The notes under the pieces are model-generated. The model worked only from the letters and a program-made list of their open reading frames with translations, ran no database searches and was not told the DNA's origin. DNA of 64,000 bases from Ponticaulis koreensis DSM 19734 (GTDB lineage Bacteria; Pseudomonadota; Alphaproteobacteria; Caulobacterales; Hyphomonadaceae). The DNA is taken from positions 1,931,588 to 1,995,587 of the forward strand of contig NZ_ATVJ01000001.1 of NCBI RefSeq assembly GCF_000420665.1. Reading direction: 5' to 3'. Below are positions 8,210-16,389 of this stretch, piece by piece. Position 1 is the first letter of the stretch. Each line of letters starts with the position of its first letter. The position numbers were made by a program, and so were the translations under genes.

Positions 8210-9874
8210 TTAGTTCGCGGAGAGAATTTCCCGCATACCGCCTTCCGGATCATTGACCATGGCAGGCTCCACATCGAGCTGCATGACCGGACGGTCTTCC
8301 AGATTGTAAGGCGTCCATTCCGGCAGCAGATCGGATGTCGGCACGCCATCACGGGCGAAGCTCACCCAGGCATCAGACATCATCTCGCCGAGAATGACCG
8401 GACCTTCACCCGAACCGACCAGAACCCGGCTCTCTTCGACATTGTCGAACATGAACGGGATATCCAGCGTGTGAGGTGAGCGCAGAATCCCGCCATTGGC
8501 ATCTGACTCATACATAAGCTGATACATGTAGAGCGGCGCAGCATCTGCCTGACGGGCGCGTTGGTCGGCCAGCGTATAGGTGCCGTAGACGAAACGGGCC
8601 GTCATCGCGCTGTTGGCGATATAGGTTGGCGAGTCGTCAGGGCGCTCTGCGCGGTAGTGATCGATCAGCGCCTGACCGTCTTCACCAAGGTTTTGCGCGA
8701 ACATGGCGAGGCCTTCTTCCGGCAGTGTGCCGAACCATGGTTGTGGCGCGTTGAAGATGGTCATCTCGTCCTTGTTCCAGCCGATCATGATTGGAATATC
8801 GCGGGACTGTTCGGGCGCGGCAGGCATGAACGGATGGCGCGGTAGAACCGTGCCATCAACGATAGGGCCGAAGTTGCCGCTAATGCCTTCGCTGCGAGCA
8901 CGCGCGAGTGCGTCGCGACCAGCCTGAAGGACTGTTTCAGCAGGAACCGCCTGAAGCTCTTCGATTGTTTCAACGCCCAGCTCGTCGAGCACGATTTCGG
9001 CAAGCGCGGCAGCATCTTCCTGACTGCCGGATGTTACGCCCGGGCCAGACTGGATGATAGCGCGGTGGAACAGGCCTTCTGCAGCCGGCGTCGCCAGAAG
9101 GTGGCTGACTTTAGAGCCGCCGCCGGACTCGCCCATAATCGTCACATTATTCGGATCGCCGCCAAATTGCGCGATGTTGTCCCGAACCCATTCGAGGGAT
9201 GCGACGAGGTCGAGGTTTCCGGCATTGCCGGATGCAGCGTAGTCCTCACCGAATGCATTGCCGAGATACATATAGCCGAACAGATTCAGGCGGTGGTTTA
9301 CGGTGACAACGACGACATCGCCATGCTCTGCAAGGTTGCGACCATCATAAGCCGCCCAACCGCCGGAACCGTAGGCATAGCCGCCGCCATGGAACCAGAC
9401 CATGACCGGACGGGCTTCGTCATCAACGCCTGGCGTCCAGACGTTCAGGAAGAGCGCGTCTTCATTATCGAACTTCTCTTCGGCGAGTGTTGGGAAGATT
9501 ACTTGCATCTGTCGGGTGAAATCGGATGTGCGCGGACCGGATGGTGAGTACATCTGCATGGCAGGTGCGCCCAGCGTTGTCGCATCATAAATTCCGTCCC
9601 AGTCTTCGACCGGTTCTGGTGGCATGAAGCGCAGTTCACCAATTGGCGGCGCGGCATAGCGTAGGCCCAGAAATTCATGAATACCGTCATCGACGAGGCC
9701 CTGCACCTGACCGTTCACCGTTTCTACGATTGGCGTTGTCGGCGGAATGACATGCTCATCGGCATATGGGTCATTGACGAGGGGTTCCTGTGCGCTGGCG
9801 ATGCCAGCAAAGGAGAGGGTTCCGGCGATAAACGCGCTTGCGCATATCAGACGGCCTAGCCTGTTGGTGTTCAT
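8210..9874 (-). CDS. Type B carboxylesterase, exported
   Basis: A 554-residue alpha/beta hydrolase of the COesterase family with a signal peptide (FIAGTLSFAGIASAQ). The oxyanion-hole segment VMVWFHGGGYAYGSG and the nucleophile elbow GESGGG (Ser250) are intact. Family members hydrolyse carboxylic esters; here the location should be periplasmic or extracellular. The ATG has GGGAG nine bases upstream. It ends in a strong hairpin. No neighbour points to a substrate. Confidence 0.9.
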   Translation of the reverse strand: MNTNRLGRLICASAFIAGTLSFAGIASAQEPLVNDPYADEHVIPPTTPIVETVNGQVQGLVDDGIHEFLGLRYAAPPIGELRFMPPEPVEDWDGIYDATTLGAPAMQMYSPSGPRTSDFTRQMQVIFPTLAEEKFDNEDALFLNVWTPGVDDEARPVMVWFHGGGYAYGSGGWAAYDGRNLAEHGDVVVVTVNHRLNLFGYMYLGNAFGEDYAASGNAGNLDLVASLEWVRDNIAQFGGDPNNVTIMGESGGGSKVSHLLATPAAEGLFHRAIIQSGPGVTSGSQEDAAALAEIVLDELGVETIEELQAVPAETVLQAGRDALARARSEGISGNFGPIVDGTVLPRHPFMPAAPEQSRDIPIMIGWNKDEMTIFNAPQPWFGTLPEEGLAMFAQNLGEDGQALIDHYRAERPDDSPTYIANSAMTARFVYGTYTLADQRARQADAAPLYMYQLMYESDANGGILRSPHTLDIPFMFDNVEESRVLVGSGEGPVILGEMMSDAWVSFARDGVPTSDLLPEWTPYNLEDRPVMQLDVEPAMVNDPEGGMREILSAN

Positions 9875-9935
9875 GATATTCTCCCTGAGTTTATGTTATG
9901 AAAGTATCACTAACCATGTTCAGGCGGGAAATAAA

Positions 9936-10877
9936 CTATCGGTTATCGTGAAACGGATTGTCGTCTGACCAGAGAAACCGTGCTGCAAATTCCCGATTGT
10001 CCGCGTCAAAATCATCATAGACGTTGAATAGATTCGATGTGCGCGTACTGCGATCAAGAAACCGTAGGCGTCGCAGGGCGACGAGTACATAGACCCGCAA
10101 GCGCGATCCTGCTGGCAGCACTTTGTTGAGCTGGCGAAGCAGGTACCGGCCGACAGCGCCGAGTCCCTGGTTCACCGGTTGGGTATTTCCCGGCGCCAGT
10201 TGAACCGGTTTGCCGGTGAGCTCGGAAATCGCCGCGCAAAAATCCGTGCAGATATCGCCGCCCGTAAGGCGTTTCCTGTCATAGATCCGGGCTGTCAGAG
10301 CATCATCGCCGAACGTATCGCCCCAGAGCGAGAACATCCGCAAATAATTATAGTAATGGCTCTCAGGCACGCATTCCTGCGCGAAGGTTTCAAATGTGCG
10401 GGTTTCACCGTTCAGAAGACGCGTTGTGTAGAAGCTGAGGCACATATCCCCTTGTTCGCGGAAATAGCCGATGACACGGACTTCATCAAAAAGCGGGGCG
10501 AGAAATTCGCTTAAAGCCTGAACCGCTTTTACGTTTTTCAAAAGCGAGTGGAAATGTTCGCTCGTCAGGATCACGGTGTGGATTTGCTGGGGCAGGGCGC
10601 TGAGCCAGCCGGTGAATTCGGATCCGACCTCAGCGCAGAATTCCGCGTGGCCTTCGGTAGTTTTTAGGCCTTTTTGGACAAAATAATCATCCCAGAGTTC
10701 CAGATCCTGAAACATGGCGACGATCTGGCGGTTGTTGGGAATTTGCGCCGGATCATCTTTTGAGAACCGGAAGAGGGCATAGCCCGCCTTATTCAGAGCG
10801 GGCTCATTCGAAAACAGGCAGGATTGCAGAGCGGTCGAGCCGGTCTTCTCCGTGCCGATATGAATGATGACGCGCAT
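9936..10877 (-). CDS. Sulfotransferase-like protein
   Basis: A 313-residue protein beginning MRVIIHIGTEKTGSTALQ, the P-loop-like segment that binds the 5' phosphosulfate of PAPS. Around residue 170 there is a YFREQGDM.LSFY stretch in the place of the second cofactor-binding helix. Members of this divergent family sit in bacterial polysaccharide loci. The gene is separate from the main glycan cluster but shares the start motif with the proteins at 40.2 and 43.5 kb (HIGTNKTGT, HVGTEQTGA). Its acceptor is unknown. It lies 61 bases downstream of the esterase start and could read into that gene. Confidence 0.7.
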   Translation of the reverse strand: MRVIIHIGTEKTGSTALQSCLFSNEPALNKAGYALFRFSKDDPAQIPNNRQIVAMFQDLELWDDYFVQKGLKTTEGHAEFCAEVGSEFTGWLSALPQQIHTVILTSEHFHSLLKNVKAVQALSEFLAPLFDEVRVIGYFREQGDMCLSFYTTRLLNGETRTFETFAQECVPESHYYNYLRMFSLWGDTFGDDALTARIYDRKRLTGGDICTDFCAAISELTGKPVQLAPGNTQPVNQGLGAVGRYLLRQLNKVLPAGSRLRVYVLVALRRLRFLDRSTRTSNLFNVYDDFDADNREFAARFLWSDDNPFHDNR

Positions 10878-10925
10878 AAACTGCTGCCCTGACCTGAGAA
10901 ACTCCCTGATCGGGACTAAAGACGC

Positions 10926-10949
10926 CGCCGCAGTGAATGTCTAGCGGCG
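10926..10949 (-). terminator. Possible terminator after TonB receptor gene
   Basis: A six-base-pair GC stem (CGCCGC / GCGGCG, loop 12) lies 13 bases after the receptor stop, with CTTTAG following on the minus strand. Weak T-tract. Confidence 0.35.
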
Positions 10950-10961
10950 CGAGGGGCGCAG

Positions 10962-13037
10962 TTAAACCGTGCCCTTGAGCTGGATGTAATAGACAGGACC
11001 GTTATCGTCATTGCGCACATAGCGTTCGGTCTGAATGCCGTTCGAGCGCGGGCCATCATAGATGTTACGTGTGCGGCGACCGTCAGGCCCGAAGATGTTG
11101 TCAGCGCCAAAGCGAAGATTCACGCCGAGGAAGCGGCTGGTTTCGACATAAACGTCAAAGTCACCCGTGCCGCGCTCATATGTGCCCCACTCGTCGATGA
11201 AGTAGAAGTCGTTGCTGGTGCCCTGATTATAGTCGAAACCGTAGGACCATTGCTGTTCAGGGAAGTCCTGACGGAACTCTACATTCCAGTTGAGCGGCTG
11301 CTCATAAGCGAAGACACGGGTCTCGCCGGTGACCGGATCTTCGACTTCGGAGTCGCGATAGGTGATGCCGATATCGAGACGGCCATTCTGGATACCAGCG
11401 CTATCGGTCGGAATGGCGGCTTCAGCAGTCAGGCGTACACGAGTGCCATCGCCCATATTGCCCGGGCCATCAAACACGGCCCCGGAGGACGAGGTAATCG
11501 GGATGAAGCCCATCACGTCTTCTACAGATTCATAGCGTGCTGTGAGGGCGAGGTTGCCCGTCGACATGATCGGCTGCTCGTAAGAGACTTCGAAGCGCCA
11601 GGTCTGGTCGGGCTCAAGCTCCGGATTGCCCGAGCGGACATTGTCTTCGAAAGCGGAGACGTTGGAGACGAAGTCTTCAAAGTTCAACTGGGCAATCAGG
11701 CGCTCAACTGACAGACGCCACTGGCGGTCATTCTCAAGCGTATATGTCGCTGCGAGCGCCGGCTTAGGGAAGGTGAATGTACGCGTCGCCTCGGCGTCAC
11801 CAGTCTGGCCGATCTCGGAATACTCGACCACGATAGCCGGTTCGAGGGTCAGCCTGTCTGTTACGACCCAGACATTGGAGAGGAAGACCTCGCCGCGCCA
11901 TTCCTCAACCTTTGTGGTTGTGACGGGGATATTGTTGGGTACGCCACCCGACGCGTCGAAATAGCTATAGCTGCGGTCGGCATCACGGAAGTTGTAAGCA
12001 ATCTCGCCGCCAAACTCGATGGAATGGGCATCGTTCAGACGCCAGCCTGTCTGGCTGCGGATAATGCTCTCGCCGAAGGAGTCTTCGATATCGGCTTCGA
12101 AGGCACCGTCAAAACCGGATGCAGCCAGAATGTCTTCGAAACGGGACTGCGAATTGAATGTCTCGCGGCGCTGATACCAGATGATCTTGCTGGAAATGGC
12201 TTCGGTTATGTCGACATCAATGTCGCCGCCGAAGTCATATCCGACCCATTCGTCGCGCACACGGCCGGTTTCTTCCGCGAAGAGCGGACTGTCCGGTGTC
12301 GGGCGATATTCGGCGAGTGTCTGGTCGAGGCGCCAGTTGCCATCCCAGGCGCGTCCATTTGCACGGAAGGTGACGCTGTCACCGAAGTCGCGGGAGTATT
12401 CGAAACCGGGAATCCATTCGCGGTTACTGGTCACGTGAACTTCGTCGCGATATGCAAACAGCGTGTCAGGAAAGGTGTAGCGGAATTCGCGGCGGCCGGT
12501 TGTGTTGGCCCAGCCATGGCGAGCGAACGACAAGGTGAGATTGCCGCCGGCAAACTGGGTCGACCAGTCCGCATTTGCATAAACCGACGTCTGGTCCTGA
12601 TCGTGGAGACGGGCGGAGACAGTGTAGTTCAGCTGATTTGTGGTGAGATCTTCGCGCAGCACGACATTTACGACGCGCGATTGTCCGCGCATGTCGAGTT
12701 CAGCCGATGTGCCGCGGACAAGATCAATACGCGCGACATTGTCGACCGGAATGCGTCGCAGGAAGTTCTCAAGGCCTGATTTGGCAGATGGACGCTCGCC
12801 ATTGATCAGGACATTACCTGCCGCGCCGCCGAATCCGCGAACATTGTCGCCGTTATCGATGGAGAAGCCCGGCAACTGTGCCACCATATCGAGCGCGGAG
12901 ATGGGATTGTACTGCGTGAAATGGTCAGGATCGAAAGATGTGATGCCGTTATCATTTGGCAGGCTGTCGGCAATTGCGGGCGTCGAAATCATCAGTAGTC
13001 CGGCCAATACGCTCGCAGAGATTCGACCCACCACCAT
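10962..13037 (-). CDS. TonB-dependent outer-membrane receptor
   Basis: About 691 residues with a signal peptide (ASVLAGLLMISTPAIA), a plug domain (LDMVAQLPGFSIDNGDNVRGFGG, then LINGERPSAKSG and IDLVRGTSAELDMRGQ) and a long barrel rich in alternating aromatic strands. These receptors import substrates across the outer membrane using TonB/ExbBD energy. The protein ends in LKGTV, not the usual terminal aromatic residue. I chose the second ATG, which has TTGGAG eight bases upstream. It is divergent from a POT-family peptide transporter, which hints at peptide uptake, but the ligand cannot be read from sequence. Confidence 0.85.
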   Translation of the reverse strand: MVVGRISASVLAGLLMISTPAIADSLPNDNGITSFDPDHFTQYNPISALDMVAQLPGFSIDNGDNVRGFGGAAGNVLINGERPSAKSGLENFLRRIPVDNVARIDLVRGTSAELDMRGQSRVVNVVLREDLTTNQLNYTVSARLHDQDQTSVYANADWSTQFAGGNLTLSFARHGWANTTGRREFRYTFPDTLFAYRDEVHVTSNREWIPGFEYSRDFGDSVTFRANGRAWDGNWRLDQTLAEYRPTPDSPLFAEETGRVRDEWVGYDFGGDIDVDITEAISSKIIWYQRRETFNSQSRFEDILAASGFDGAFEADIEDSFGESIIRSQTGWRLNDAHSIEFGGEIAYNFRDADRSYSYFDASGGVPNNIPVTTTKVEEWRGEVFLSNVWVVTDRLTLEPAIVVEYSEIGQTGDAEATRTFTFPKPALAATYTLENDRQWRLSVERLIAQLNFEDFVSNVSAFEDNVRSGNPELEPDQTWRFEVSYEQPIMSTGNLALTARYESVEDVMGFIPITSSSGAVFDGPGNMGDGTRVRLTAEAAIPTDSAGIQNGRLDIGITYRDSEVEDPVTGETRVFAYEQPLNWNVEFRQDFPEQQWSYGFDYNQGTSNDFYFIDEWGTYERGTGDFDVYVETSRFLGVNLRFGADNIFGPDGRRTRNIYDGPRSNGIQTERYVRNDDNGPVYYIQLKGTV

Positions 13038-13282
13038 TGATAACTCCAATTCGAAATAGCAAAAACCTGAGGCAAATCAGTGCCTGACATGCTCAATAGT
13101 AAACATGTTTTTGCAAATGATTGACAGTTACACGAAGGTTACATGGCTCACAGCTTCGTGAGGAATGTTACGGATTGGTTATGTTTTCCTGCAGATTGCC
13201 TCTTGAGGTTTGAATACGCCTCGTGAAGATACGTCACCAGAATATTGATTGATGCAGGCATAAATCTGCAGAGCGGGGTAAC

Positions 13283-15088
13283 ATGACAAATATCAGTGCT
13301 GACCAGGCGGCGTCAGGCGAGAAAACTATTCTCGGCCACCCGCGTGGACTGGTAATTCTTTTCTTCACCGAGATGTGGGAGCGCTTTTCGTATTACGGCA
13401 TGCGCGGCCTGCTCATTCTCTATCTGACGCAGCATTTCCTGTTTTCTGATGAGAAGTCATCTGTAATGTACGGCGCCTATACGGCGCTTGTTTACATTAT
13501 GACGATTGTCGGCGGCACGCTGGCGGACCGTTATCTCGGTCAGAGAAAGGCTGTGACCTTCGGTGCGATCCTTCTCGTGCTTGGCCACTTCGGCATGGCG
13601 TTCGAGGGCTCGGGTTCTAAAGAGATCATGACCTATGAGGGGGCTGAGTATCAGCTCACGCTGGATGGTCGTGGCGGTGACGCCAACCAGATCATCATCT
13701 CAGACACTGGTGAGTCGCAGATTTCCTTCAATGAAGGCGCGACAGCAATGATTATCGCAGACCCGGCTGCTGTTGGATTGCCTGCGGAAATCTCCCGCGA
13801 TGCGTACACGACACGTGTCGAGCGTGAAGAGATGTATGTGTACATTCTCTACCTGTCTCTGGCGCTGATCATTGCGGGTGTAGGGTATCTGAAAGCGAAC
13901 ATTTCAACGATTGTGGGTGCGCTTTACGGTATTGAAGACAAGCGTCGCGATTCAGGTTTCACCCTGTTCTATATGGGCATCAACCTGGGCTCGTTCCTCT
14001 CATCCATCACCTGCGGTATTCTCGGCATCGTCTATGGATGGGCATGGGGTTTTGGTCTGGCCGGTATCGGTATGGGGCTTGGTCTTGTCGTCTTCCTCTG
14101 GGGACAGTCCTGGCTTGAGGGTAAAGCTGATCCGCCAAGCGTTGAGAAGCTGAAAGAGAAAGTCCTCGGACCAATCAATGTCGAGCTGGCTTGTTACCTC
14201 GCCGGTATCGGTATCATCGCGGTATCCATGCTGATTGTGATGAATTCCGAAATCATTCCGGACTGGTTTGTCGGTGGTCTTGGTCTTCTCGTTCTTGCTG
14301 GTCTTATCGTTTATACGGTTGTGAACCTTCAGGGTGTCGAGCGTGACCGCATGTTTGCGGCTCTCTACTTCATTCTGGCGCAAATCCCGTTCTGGGCTCT
14401 GTTCGAGCAGGCCGGTTCCTCCCTGAACCTCTTCACCGACCGTCTGGTTGACCGGACCATCTTTGGCTGGCCGGTTCCGGCGCCGGTGTTCCAGTTCCTG
14501 AATGCCGGTTATATCGTGATCTTCGCGCCAATTCTGGCGTGGCTCTGGGTCACGCTGGCGAAGAAAAACCGTGAACCATCCACGCCGGTCAAGTTTGCGT
14601 TTGGCGTGTTCCTCGCTGGCCTCGGCTTCCTGTCGCTGGTTGCCGGTATTGGCTCTTCAGGCGCGACGGGCCTCACTGCAGTCTACTTCATCTTCCTGAT
14701 CTACTGGATCCACACAATGGGCGAGCTCATGGTCTCTCCTGTGGGCTTGTCCAGTGTGACGAAGCTCGCGCCAGCGCGCGTGGTCGGCATGTCTATGGGT
14801 GCGTGGTTCCTGTACTCCGGTCTGTCTAACTATCTCGCAGGTGTAATTGCCCGCGCGACAGGCGCAGAAACCATTGGTGGTCAGCTGACAGACGTTGCCG
14901 CAGCCAAAGCGGGCTATGCGTCCGTATATACGAATGTGGCGTATGTCGCGATGGGCATTGCGGTGGTAATGCTTTTGATTTCGCCGCTCATCAAACGGCT
15001 GATGCACATGGATCATCACGCAGATGTATCCAAAGAAGGTGCTGACCCGTCTGATTATCAGGGCAAGGCCGATAAACTGGTCGACTAA
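13283..15088 (+). CDS. POT/PTR family proton-dependent oligopeptide transporter
   Basis: A 601-residue inner-membrane protein of the major facilitator type. The family motif FFTEMWERFSYYGMRG (Glu30, Glu33, Arg34) in helix 1 couples protons to peptide uptake. The remaining helices follow the usual pattern, with GGTLADRYLGQRK after helix 2. An extra hydrophilic block of about 75 residues (109-183) is inserted between helices 3 and 4; it is predicted outside the membrane and is absent from the standard 500-residue E. coli members. The ATG has GCGGGG upstream. It is divergent from a TonB receptor and ends in a strong terminator. Confidence 0.9.
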   Translation: MTNISADQAASGEKTILGHPRGLVILFFTEMWERFSYYGMRGLLILYLTQHFLFSDEKSSVMYGAYTALVYIMTIVGGTLADRYLGQRKAVTFGAILLVLGHFGMAFEGSGSKEIMTYEGAEYQLTLDGRGGDANQIIISDTGESQISFNEGATAMIIADPAAVGLPAEISRDAYTTRVEREEMYVYILYLSLALIIAGVGYLKANISTIVGALYGIEDKRRDSGFTLFYMGINLGSFLSSITCGILGIVYGWAWGFGLAGIGMGLGLVVFLWGQSWLEGKADPPSVEKLKEKVLGPINVELACYLAGIGIIAVSMLIVMNSEIIPDWFVGGLGLLVLAGLIVYTVVNLQGVERDRMFAALYFILAQIPFWALFEQAGSSLNLFTDRLVDRTIFGWPVPAPVFQFLNAGYIVIFAPILAWLWVTLAKKNREPSTPVKFAFGVFLAGLGFLSLVAGIGSSGATGLTAVYFIFLIYWIHTMGELMVSPVGLSSVTKLAPARVVGMSMGAWFLYSGLSNYLAGVIARATGAETIGGQLTDVAAAKAGYASVYTNVAYVAMGIAVVMLLISPLIKRLMHMDHHADVSKEGADPSDYQGKADKLVD

Positions 15089-15107
15089 GCCTCTAAAAAA
15101 AGCACTG

Positions 15108-15136
15108 AAAAGGGCCTGCGTACTGCAGGCTCTTTT
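15108..15136 (+). terminator. Terminator of POT transporter gene
   Basis: A stem with GCCTGC/GCAGGC core extended by AAAAG/CTTTT, loop GTACT region, ending in TTTTT; a classic Rho-independent terminator. Confidence 0.78.
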
Positions 15137-15171
15137 TGTATCTGCATCCGGTTAGGTGTATAGAGCGGACT

Positions 15172-15606
15172 ATGACGAACACAGCTCGGCGTATCTCGAT
15201 TATTCTGACCGCGGCGCTTTTGGCGCTGGCTCCTGCAAGTGCGCAGGATAATGAAGTTTCGAATGAAGTGCGTGTCGTGACGCACCCTCATCCGATTTAT
15301 CCGGCTGTTGCTGCTCTCAGTGGAATGGAGGGGCGCTGCCTCACCAAATTCCGCCTGTTGGATTATGGCGAGACGATCATCGTGGATGGTGTGATCTGTT
15401 CAGCGCCGATTTTTTGTTTGCCAAGCCGGAACGCGCTGCAAGGCGCGGAATTTCAGGTGATAGATGTCGAAGGCACGCTGACGCCGGGTGCACGTGATGC
15501 GATCTTCTATCCGTTCCGCTTCGCACAAGGGGACGACATGCGCGAGATCCCTGATGAGGAGCTTGTCGAGTGCGAGTTCCCGGATAGCGGTGATACGACA
15601 TCCTGA
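15172..15606 (+). CDS. Secreted TonB C-terminal-domain-like protein
   Basis: A 144-residue protein with a cleavable signal peptide (SIILTAALLALAPASAQ) and one small domain resembling the TonB C-terminal fold: HPHPIYPAVAALSGMEGRC, then VDGVICSAP and FYPFRFAQG near the end. True TonB proteins have an uncleaved membrane helix and Pro-rich spacer, both absent here, so this is probably a free periplasmic protein. Three or four Cys may form disulfides. The chosen ATG has GAGCGGA upstream; a longer frame would begin inside the preceding terminator. Function unknown. Confidence 0.65.
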   Translation: MTNTARRISIILTAALLALAPASAQDNEVSNEVRVVTHPHPIYPAVAALSGMEGRCLTKFRLLDYGETIIVDGVICSAPIFCLPSRNALQGAEFQVIDVEGTLTPGARDAIFYPFRFAQGDDMREIPDEELVECEFPDSGDTTS

Positions 15607-15610
15607 TACG

Positions 15611-15642
15611 AAAAAAGGCGGCCCCAGGGGGCCGCCTTTTTT
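15611..15642. terminator. Bidirectional terminator
   Basis: A perfect stem (GGCGGCCCC / GGGGCCGCC, three-base loop) flanked by six A on one side and six T on the other. It serves both the TonB-C-like gene and the convergent DUF937 gene. Confidence 0.92.
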
Positions 15643-15654
15643 ATGTGTGCTGAC

Positions 15655-16308
15655 TTATCGGCGGTTCAGCATGTCAAAAATGTCGTCCATGCTGTTGCCG
15701 TCGCCATCGGCATCGAGGAGATTGCCGAGGCTGCCGAGTGGGTTTTGTGACTCAGGTGCGGACTGGTTTGCGCCGCCGAGTGCACCCATCAGGCCGCCCA
15801 GAAGTCCGCCGCCACCAGAGCGTGTGCCTGCCTGCGGTGCCCCGCCGGTGAGTGCGCTTGTGAGCATGCCGGCGACGCTCTGATCTTCCGTCTGTTTAGA
15901 AAGTGCTCCCATCGCCATGCTGGCGACGACCGGTAGTATCTGTTTCAGAAGATCGCTTGAGATGCCTGTCTGTTCAGACGCACGTGACGCGGCCGCACGG
16001 CTGACATCGCGAGAGCCGAGAATGTGGCCGAGAATGGCGTTGCCGTCCTGAACTGTTTCTTCTGACGCGAGACGTTCAGGGTTGTCCAGCACCTCACCAT
16101 GATTACCGTTCTGCAGCGCGCCCATCAGGGCTTCCAGGCCGCCCGGCTGGGAGACGTTGCGTCGAAGGCCTGAAGACAAAGCAGGAAGCAAAGCGCTGAC
16201 TGCTGACTGCGCCTGACTTTCGTCTAGTCCGAACTGCTGAGCGATTTGTGTTATGCCTGCACCATTGTTAGTGCGCGCGAGCATGTCCATCAGATTAAAA
16301 CCAGCCAT
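15655..16308 (-). CDS. DUF937 (YidB-like) protein
   Basis: A 217-residue cytoplasmic protein. The N-terminal half (LMDMLARTNNGAGITQIAQQ, LGSRDVSRAAASRA, LLKQILPVVASMAMGAL) matches the DUF937 family, which has no established role. The C-terminal quarter is Gly-rich and ends in an acidic LLDADGDGNSMDD segment that resembles a calcium loop. Its ribosome site GGGG lies in the 3' arm of a strong hairpin immediately upstream, so translation may depend on how that hairpin folds. Upstream on the same strand is tldD. Confidence 0.8.
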   Translation of the reverse strand: MAGFNLMDMLARTNNGAGITQIAQQFGLDESQAQSAVSALLPALSSGLRRNVSQPGGLEALMGALQNGNHGEVLDNPERLASEETVQDGNAILGHILGSRDVSRAAASRASEQTGISSDLLKQILPVVASMAMGALSKQTEDQSVAGMLTSALTGGAPQAGTRSGGGGLLGGLMGALGGANQSAPESQNPLGSLGNLLDADGDGNSMDDIFDMLNRR

Positions 16309-16312
16309 GAAT

Positions 16313-16339
16313 AAACCCCATCAATTATTGATGGGGTTT
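16313..16339 (-). terminator. tldD terminator overlapping the DUF937 ribosome site
   Basis: A perfect 12-base-pair stem (AAACCCCATCAA / TTGATGGGGTTT, loop of three). On the minus strand it follows the tldD stop by about 50 bases and is followed by TTTATTC. Its 3' arm carries GATGGGG, the likely ribosome site of the DUF937 gene, whose ATG is four bases further on. Confidence 0.65.
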
Positions 16340-16389
16340 GCCTAGGCCGTTACGTCAGATTTGTCGATTATGTATTGCAGCGCAGGTGG

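Noticed and set aside
12024..12779. 251-codon plus-strand frame inside the TonB receptor gene
   Set aside because: No family features, no ribosome site, and the receptor frame is continuous with plug and barrel sequence.
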